Positions 56,903 through 64,000 of a stretch of 64,000 bases of DNA are shown here, piece by piece. Each line of letters begins with the position of its first letter. Position 1 is the stretch's first letter. A program made the translations under genes and the position numbers. Source of the DNA: Zanthoxylum bungeanum (Eukaryota; Streptophyta; Magnoliopsida; Sapindales; Rutaceae); the NCBI GenBank assembly GCA_019454045.1, contig SKCR01049657.1, positions 163,412 through 227,411 of the forward strand, given 5' to 3'. The notes under the pieces are model-generated. The model was given only the letters and a program-made list of their open reading frames with translations. It was not told the origin of the DNA and did no database searches.

Positions 56903-59900
56903 ATGCAATTTGTGTCAAATGATAGTCATAACGAAGATATTTCAGAGAGTGAACCCATCTTGCCTCAGTCTGACATTTTGCAAAGAACGGAAGAGTCTTC
57001 TTCGTCTTATTCATCTTCTTCTTCATCATCTTCTAGTGAAATTACTGTTGTTAGAGCGGATTGTGTTGTTGCCGCTGATGATTTACAAAATCTCCATGTC
57101 GATGAAACTAGCCATCTGGTGAATGATGATCAACCGCAGTGCCGTATATGTCTTGATATTGCAGGTCTTTACTACCTACTATATTACTTGGTATCTTTTT
57201 TGTATCTTGTGCTTCCTGTCACCATTTGTAATGGTAGATTTTTGTTCTGTTGAAAAAAATTCAAGTTGATTATTGCAAATTACAGAGTGAGTATTTTGAG
57301 TTTTTATAACACACTTATTTTGGAAATAAATGACTAATTTTTATTTTTGTCTCCAGGTGAAGACTTAATTGCACCATGTCATTGCAGAGGCACTCAAAAG
57401 TATGTCCATAGATCTTGTCTTGATCACTGGAGATCAACTAAGGTGAGTGCTTGATTTTTACCAGCATCCTTTCTGCTCGACCAACAAGTTGATGAATTGG
57501 AATGATGAATTGTGTGTCGGGATTGGAATCATTGCTTTTGGGAATTATTAAATTTCAGAAAATCATGTTGATCCATGTTGATCCCTCTGATGATGTTTAT
57601 ATAATTTGGTAACTTCACTAGTGATTCTACACATTTGTGTTGGTTCAGAAACCAAAGATTGATGCATTTGATTTGGAGGATTAATGTTTTTTTATTCATT
57701 TCATCTGCTGTTTCAGGAAGGCTTTGCTTTTGCTCACTGTACAGAATGCAGGGCAATGTTCATATTACGTGCTAATTGCCCACCTGATCGCTGGTGGTTG
57801 AGATTGAAATTCCAGTTCCTGGTTGCTAGAGACCATACATTCATTTTTGTAATTGTTCAGCTGGTAGGATAACAATTGGTTTTCGTTTATTTTGTGATTT
57901 TATTCTAGATATTGATTCAGTTCACCAGGGTTGTCTAGCTCTCACTTTTTTCGGCCCGAGAAAAAAATAGGTACTACTACATGTTTTACTGCTTTTTCTC
58001 CATCATCAGGTCTTTACCCAATACGGTTGGAAATGCTGTCATATTACAGGAATTTGAGCAATTTAATTTGTTTGTTGCAGTTTACACTGATATATTGGTC
58101 TTTGAAGCAGAGTTGTCAATTATGTTGCTATAATAGGAAACTATTCATTTTTTATTTCCTCCAATGGCATTGATAAGTCCTAGAGCATTGTAGATCTAAT
58201 CTAATTTGAACAAATTTCTTTTTTATTTTCTGAAAGAATCTTGAATCATTTACATTTTTGAGTTATTGGGGTGGTACTTTAGTAACTATGTTGCCGGCAT
58301 AGTTGTTAAAGGCGAAAGGCGCACCGAGGCGCCAAGGCCTTCCAGGGGCTTAGGAGCAAGGTGCAAGATGAGGTGTGCGCCTGATCGAAGTGAGGTGCAT
58401 GGCACACCCCGTATTGTTTTTAGCTTTTATATTAATTTCTCAATTGGAATAATTCATATAAATTGTATTTAATAAATTTATCCTATAAATTTCAACTTAG
58501 TAAATAAAATAACAATCATGTCACATGGGTTTTTGTAATTTCATGTTTTAGTTTTTTTAATTAAAAAAAAAGTGATTCAATGAGGCGCACCACCAAAGCG
58601 CCTCGCCAAATAGGCGCAGTGAGGCACTGCGGCAGCGCCTCAATGAGAGGCGCGCCTAAGCGCACACCTAGGTGCACCTTTAACAACCATGGTTGCCAGG
58701 GAGTACTCTTTTATATTTTCTGATGATTCGGTTGCTTATATGAATATGAGAAGTCAAAACACACAAATTCTAAATCCAGGCAGGAAATAGAACGTTGATA
58801 CAATACCAACTTTATTTTATTTATGTCTCGGCAGAAAGTTGGCAGAAAGATATTTTTCTAAGCAATGTATAGCCTACAGACTTCTTTTCCTAGCTATATT
58901 TTTTCAAAATTGCAGTATGAACATTTCTCATAGTACTATAGTTTCTCTGCTATTTAGCTGGATTGGTAGCTGGTTCTGCTTCTGGCAAAGACTCTGCATT
59001 TGTTTTTCTGTGGATATTTTAGCAAGTAGTAAAATAATGTTTACTTGCATGAAGCTGTGCTTTAATGACTCTGTGCCCAATTGTTTGTTTCATTATAAGT
59101 TGCTAATTTTCTCACTCTGTCATGTGAAAAAGGAATGATCTTTCTATATTGTGAAAGTAAACACCAATGAATGAAAATAGTTGTGCTAGTGATAACATGA
59201 TTCAAAATAAATGAAATTCTTTGGACTCTCAATTTTAATCGCAATCATCACTGCATTTGAACTGAGATATCATCATTCAAAATCTAAAGTCGGGGAAGCT
59301 TCATTAAGTATTTTGATGGACCCCTGGATAATCATATCAATGTGGGCTTCTTGAATTGCTCTGCTTATGTTGATGTGGTATATCAAAAACTTGAAGATCC
59401 ATATGGTGTTATTGATGTTTCAAAATTTAGATTGCTTGTATATGCTACTAATTGCTTCTATAAGAGGGATTTGTCATATGAGAAGTTGTTCTAGATTGGT
59501 TGCTGATAATTTATCCATAAAGTTGTCTTTTTTAAAAAGTATGTTCAACTTGATACCTGCTTTGAACAGATTGTGGCATTGTTGGGAGTGCTGGTGTACA
59601 AATTTTATGGAGAGGAACTAAGAGAGATATTTGGTTATGAAGAACATCCTTATGCGTTTTATATTATGGCTGGTACGCTTGCTTCTCATGGCTTACCAGA
59701 TTTTCTCTCTCCAGCAACCACACAGAGACACACATGTATATACAGAGCATAGAAGTTGTGTGACACATCTGTTTAGTAGTGAACACCTCATGCATCATTT
59801 TATATAATTGCATTTGTGCATGTATTTATAGACACAAATTATCTTTTGTCAACCTTTTCTATATCTTTTACTTGCGTCATTTGTTGCAGTGTTTTTGTAC

Positions 59901-62900
59901 CTAATGTAACATCATATATTTATATTGGGATTGGTTTGCTGCTTCGTTTTCTTTCTGGAGCAGGGTCATAAGTGCATAATCAGTGATGAGGAGTAATCTG
60001 ACTCGTGTACTAACTTAGCTGCTGCCACTTAGTTGAGCATTGGCCTTTTATGAGATTCAATAGGAAGAAAAGAAAACCACTATTTGATGCTCAGTCATGA
60101 TCTTAATTTTCTGGATTGCACTGGTTATTAGTTTGTTTAAAGATATTTCTAAAGGATAGCAATCCTTGAATTCAACAATACATTAGATGAAGTTTTACTT
60201 TATGTTCATGCTGTTTTTTTTTATTTTTATTTTTATTTTTTGTTGTTTCAAATGTTGAAAGTAGATGTTTCACTCGTGCTTACTTCTGAAGTGTTTTTTG
60301 AACTTTAATTGTTTATCTTCAGCAAACCTTCGTTGGAGATGAAATTAGTGGAATATGTTTATAATTTCATTTTTTTGCCAATTTTGAGAACTTTTGGATA
60401 AGGACATTTTATACATGTATTAATCAGTCGACGGCTCACTGCCGCGGCGACTATCACCAAATTGTTGGTGATAGTCGCGTGGTCGAGTGGTCGGCGTGAA
60501 ATCGGCGCCTAGGCGCCGATTTCGCCGCCACTCGGACGCCTAAGCGCCGATAGACCCCCCAAACGACAACGTTTTGGGCGGTTGTAAATTTATTCTTTTA
60601 TTTTTTTATTCCAACTTGATTTAATTTGTTATTTGATTTATTAAAACTATTTAATATTTATTTTGTTATTTGATTAATTCTTCAGGTCATCTTTTTTTTT
60701 TTTGTTGGAATACTGAAATAATGCCCAAGTATTTTATTAGTATTACTTTATTTATTGTATATTTGTATTACTTTATTAGTATTTTACTATTTTACTATTT
60801 TAGTAATAGTAATACTTATAGTTATTAATTAATAATGCCTAAGTATTTTAATAGTATTACTTTATTTATTGTATATTTGTATTCTTTATTAGTATTTTAC
60901 TATTTTAATGCTTATTAAATTAATTGATTAATGATTTTATGTTTTATTACATTTTGATTGAATTTATATGATTTGGATTATTTATGAATTATGATGTTGA
61001 AAAATATTAGATTTTTAACTGTTTGCCGACTAATTGCCTAGGTCTCGCCTAGGCGCTAGGCGCTGGGTCGCCGTCCGACTAGCGCCTAGCGCGTTTTAGA
61101 ACACTGGTATTAAGATGAATCTTTCCCATCTATCCTGTTGAGTACACCAACTTCTTACTATTTGCCAGTCGAGATGACAAGTCCACACACTAGATACACC
61201 TTGTAATATGAGTGGATGGCCCAAAAGTTCATAGGACCATCAAACAGGTCTCAGGTATTTCATATATATATATATTCTGAAGATTAATGTTTGTGCACGT
61301 TTGATAAAAAAGAAGAATAAATTGAATTGACAGTTTTAACTAAATATAAGTTATTATCTTTTACAAATTTATAGTCGGAAAATGAATTACTCTCATTAGG
61401 CTATTCTTGGGTCAGTATTTCGGATGTAATTCTCTAGTCTAACTTCAGTTTTTGTTACTGGTTTAGATAAAGTCAGCACTGTCCTGAGTGCATTAGATCT
61501 TATTATTTGAGGAAAGATAACCTCAACCTTGTTTGCGGTTTTTCTTGCCTGGATATGTGTTACTGAGTGTAGAGTTTTCAGTTGAGACAGTGGGGGTTAA
61601 ATTTTATTTGAGGTTTACCAATTTGTCGGAAGAAATTTTATTAATCCATGACTTGCTATCAAATCATTAAATTGAAATTTTGACAATTTATTTTGTTTAA
61701 TCGTGCAGTTTTAGCTATTGTTTTGATGGGTGTGCTCTATCTTTTCTTCATAGCCATTATATGCGGACAGAGGGTCCATGATTAAGTTGAAATTTTGACA
61801 ATTTATTTTGTTTAATCGTGCAGTTTTAGCTATTGTTTTGGTGGGTGTGCTCTATGGTTTCTTCATAGCCATTATATGCGGACAGAGGATTCATGAACGA
61901 CACTATCACGTTCTTGCCAAACAAGAATTAACAAAGGTTTGTGACATTTCTAAATAACATTGACTGGGTTTCCAACTATCAGGGGACATTATGTGATTGA
62001 ATGATGTGTGTATACAGAGCAAAGTTTTTGTCCTAGTACAATAATAATAAAATGTTTGTATTTATTTAAACCATATCTGAAACTTGAAGTGGGATTGTCA
62101 ATTTCATCATATCACAGATTCTTCATTGATATTCATTGACATGTAATTTGATTCTAGATATGGCTTTTCGGGGGGCATACCATTGAAACAGAATTGACAG
62201 TAAAATCATTGACCACGCTCATGTGAATGACAGCAGACAGTGTATTTTCTTTCTTTTTAGGATTTCATCTTTTAGGTATCTTTTCTGTGCACCCTTTTTT
62301 GGGATAACCTGATTATTAGTGCTCCTTTAATTTGGTTATACCTAATAAATTTCAGATCCAAGTTCTAATGGAGCTGTTGCATGATGCATTTGCATGCCAG
62401 TCATTGAAGTTTATCATATGCTGGTTGCTTAGTGCTCTTGCCAATAAATGCTATCACAAGATTCTTTGCTTATTTTCTGTAAAAGGTTTTGAAAAGTCTG
62501 TTATCAGATTTGTTCTGTCGGTATATTGTTGCTCAATATAATTTCATTTGCTTGAGCTATTATATGGAGTTTGAAATTTTAGACCATCGAAGGCCAATAT
62601 TTAGTTGTTATGCTGCTGTAGGAAAGTTGAAGTGTAGATTGCGTCATTCTTCCTGTTTGAAGCAAATCGCAGCTGTTTATTGCTAGTGAATTCATGACTA
62701 GTTTTTGAGGTGGTATCTCCAGTGCAGGGATGGTTATGGGGCTCATTGATTTCAGTTATATTGTTGGGATAGGTAGATCTTTCGGTATAATATTGTTAAA
62801 AATAACGATAATAATAATAAAAAAATAGATTTAAGATGATATTGTTGGGTAGAATAGGTTAATTAAGAATAGTCAAGATGCTGAAGTGTCCCCAAGGGGC

Positions 62901-63903
62901 GCAGCCCAGTGGTTTGAGCTTGAGACCTTATCTTCAAGGTCCCAGGTTCAAGCCCTGGGTAGCACTCTTGTAAGAGCCTGGGACAACACCGGTTTATCCA
63001 CGCATCCATACCAGGGTCCAATGACCCCGGTATGAATGACGTGGGGTTTCCCCGGTATTCCAAAAAAAAAATGATGCTGAAATTGGTAACTAGGTTTGGG
63101 CATACAATAAGGGTGGAGTGGGTTGTGTTCCTAGTAATTTTTCTTCCCAAAATGTCATCTGATGATAAGTCAAATTTACATATATGTTTCAGTCCTGAAG
63201 GGTTAATCAACTTGTTATTTTTGCTCTTTGCTTCCTGTATTTGGTTTTATGACTCCATCAACATGGCATGATCTATGCCTCAACTTGTAGTTTCTAATGC
63301 AATTAAAATATGAAGTAATATTCTGTAATCGATAGCTGAGCGTTTAAATTCATTAATTGAGGTCCAAGTAGGCCCTTAGTCCCTCGTCTATCTTGAACAT
63401 ATAAATCATAACCTCACATAACCGAGCCAGCACATTGTCAGGATGAATTTGGGAGCCAAATTTGACCTTCAGTTCTTTAAGTACATGGCTTTCTGGTTTA
63501 TGGTTATACTCATTAGTGGAACAAGCTTTGAGCAGTAACTTCCCTTGGTTAAGATGTAAAGTCATTTAAACTCAACTATTTAGGTTACTTTGATTATATG
63601 TTAGCTAAGAGTTCCCGTATTCAGGATACTTTGATTATTATTGCCTTGACATGGAAGATCTTTTAATTCTTATTTAGTGAATTTGGACTTGTTCTGAAAT
63701 TTTGTTACATAGATTGTCTTTATTAACCTCAAAGTAGAAAAAGTCATCTTATGGTTACAAGCAATTTCACAAGCTAAGCTAACTGGATTATTTTAATGCC
63801 ACAATGTCAGGAGTATGTGGTGGAAGACCGCGAAAAGAATAAGAACGTCCCTGAGCTTGATCCCAGCCATGTCTCAGAGCTAAGAATGTTGGGCCTTTAC
63901 TAA
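56903..63903 (+). CDS. RINGv (MARCH-type) membrane E3 ubiquitin ligase, 6 coding exons
   Basis: Coding exons: 56903-57164, 57357-57442, 57717-57863, 59570-59672, 61824-61936, 63811-63903. All introns are GT-AG and phases fit at every joint, giving 804 nt and 267 residues. The RINGv C4HC3 motif has C80-C83, C95-C97, H105-C108 and C124-C127 with family spacing (CRIC, PCHCRGTQKYVH, CLDHW, HCTEC), binding two zinc ions to recruit an E2. Poly-Ser lies at about 32-45. Two membrane segments are predicted at about 157-175 and 193-217, then GQRIHERHYHVLAKQELTKE, a tail shared by plant RINGv proteins. The protein is likely in an endomembrane, ubiquitinating membrane proteins. It is shorter than many plant relatives (about 280-500 residues). 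The ATG at 56903 is the first in this exon in frame; the upstream TTG at 56897 was not used. The stop is TAA at 63901. Confidence 0.9.
57864..59569 (+). other. intron 4 of the RINGv gene
   Basis: Donor GTAGGA at 57864, acceptor TTTGAACAG ending at 59569. It contains the GC-rich repeat at 58302-58687. No further exon with coding potential was found. Confidence 0.8.
58302..58687. mobile_element. GC-rich MITE-like repeat in intron 4
   Basis: Left end GTTGTTAAAGGCG and right end CACCTTTAACAAC form 13-base inverted ends with one mismatch. The GC-rich outer thirds carry AGGCGC words around an AT-rich middle. A target duplication could not be defined. It resembles the common plant repeat with GGCGC-type ends, but I cannot name the family. 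Confidence 0.6.
59673..61823 (+). other. intron 5 of the RINGv gene
   Basis: Donor GTACGC, acceptor ATCGTGCAG ending at 61823. It contains a GC-rich repeat (60425-61110), a near-perfect AT repeat (60730-60790 versus 60830-60890), and the upstream copy of the exon-6 duplication. Confidence 0.8.
60425..61110. repeat. GC-rich hairpin-forming repeat in intron 5
   Basis: 14-base inverted arms at 60447-60460 and 60465-60478, and a perfect 26-base palindrome at 60498-60523 with CCTAGG at its centre. An AT-rich middle is followed by a second GC-rich part (GCCTAGGCGCTAGGCG) at 61040-61095, ending near GTTTTAGAACACTGG. The family is not recognised; it resembles the element at 58302 in having GGCGCC-rich ends. 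Confidence 0.6.
61666..61895 (+). repeat. tandem duplication of intron end plus exon start, decoy exon
   Basis: 61666-61780 and 61781-61895 are near-identical 115-base copies. Each holds a branch/pyrimidine region, the acceptor CGTGCAG and the first part of the exon (LAIVL-GVLY-FFIAIICGQR). The first copy's acceptor is at 61708 and its frame ends at a TAA shortly after GQRVHD. The second copy continues into the intact exon. Confidence 0.93.
61937..63810 (+). other. intron 6 of the RINGv gene
   Basis: Donor GTTTGT at 61937, acceptor ACAATGTCAG ending at 63810. It contains the SINE at 62886-63072. A 70-codon antisense open stretch (63565-63353) is protein-like but unrecognised. Nothing else was seen. 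Confidence 0.82.
62886..63072 (+). mobile_element. tRNA-derived SINE in intron 6
   Basis: RNA polymerase III promoter boxes are visible: an A-box-like GGGCGCAGCCCAGTGG at 62897-62912 and a B box GGTTCAAGCCC at 62945-62955, 33 bases apart. The 3' end has an A run (63062-63071). A perfect 9-base target duplication GATGCTGAA lies at 62877-62885 and 63073-63081. At about 187 bp it has the usual plant SINE length and is inserted in the sense direction. Confidence 0.93.
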
Positions 63904-64000
63904 TTTGGAGAATTAGCATGACGTGTATTACAGGTAAATAGCTAGGCTCTGGCATGCTTTCCATTTTAATCTGATAAAGACAGATTGATTTTCAACCAAA
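63904..64000 (+). other. start of 3' UTR, window ends
   Basis: After the stop, TTACAG followed by GTAAAT at 63934 could be a donor for a 3' UTR intron. The polyadenylation site is outside the window. Confidence 0.4.

Noticed and set aside
56897..57253. A 118-codon frame beginning MTMQ and running past the RINGv exon into YYLLYYLVSF
   Set aside because: The first two codons rely on a TTG start, and the tail after 57164 is intron sequence; the donor at 57165 and acceptor at 57356 restore the RINGv motif with correct zinc-ligand spacing.
62886..62960. Possible functional tRNA gene
   Set aside because: Only A-box and B-box similarity; no cloverleaf or terminator, and an A tail plus target duplication show a SINE.

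Overview
This window comes from a nuclear plant genome, most likely a eudicot. The evidence is GT-AG introns, long-LTR Ty1/copia and Ty3/gypsy retrotransposons with plant-type primer-binding sites, a tRNA-derived SINE, and a membrane RING-variant (RINGv) gene of plant type. The species cannot be named from sequence alone. There is no bacterial-style operon, CRISPR array, rRNA or functional tRNA gene that I can see.

From 1 to about 51.7 kb the window is essentially nested LTR retrotransposons. Copia element 1 (minus strand, 1-10377, cut by the window edge) has its 5' LTR split by a solo LTR (7561-9505, target duplication CTAGC). A heavily decayed plus-strand copia (10378-13686 and 23659-23950, 3' LTR from 23951) is split by copia element 2 (13692-23653, plus strand, duplication GTCTG). 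A minus-strand copia 'F' has gag at 26780-27307 and an LTR at 28970-30338 plus 40236-41013. That LTR is split by copia element 3 (30339-40235, minus strand), a relative of element 2 in the opposite orientation. A minus-strand Ty3/gypsy fragment 'H' (41014-42067, 47573-49867) is split by an Athila-like gypsy element 4 (42068-47567, duplication CATAG) that has lost its reverse transcriptase.

From about 52.4 kb to the right edge there is one real gene on the plus strand. It has a non-coding first exon ending near 52586, and coding exons at 56903-57164, 57357-57442, 57717-57863, 59570-59672, 61824-61936 and 63811-63903. Splice phases agree at every junction and give a 267-residue protein: a poly-Ser stretch, a C4HC3 RINGv domain, two membrane segments and a conserved C-terminal tail. 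This is a MARCH-type membrane E3 ubiquitin ligase. Its introns hold a gag-only LTR retrotransposon (TR-GAG type, 54141-56616), a SINE, a MITE-like element and two GC-rich repeat segments. The exon at 61824 has a partial tandem copy just upstream that carries a decoy splice acceptor.

The most unusual pattern is structural. Elements 2 and 3 and the solo LTR carry arrays of short perfect palindromes, each built around a three-base centre that reads TGG, TAG or TCG in the element's sense direction. One internal block of five such modules keeps the same order in elements 2 and 3. Related palindromes occur in copia F and in the decayed copia, but they are not obvious in element 1.
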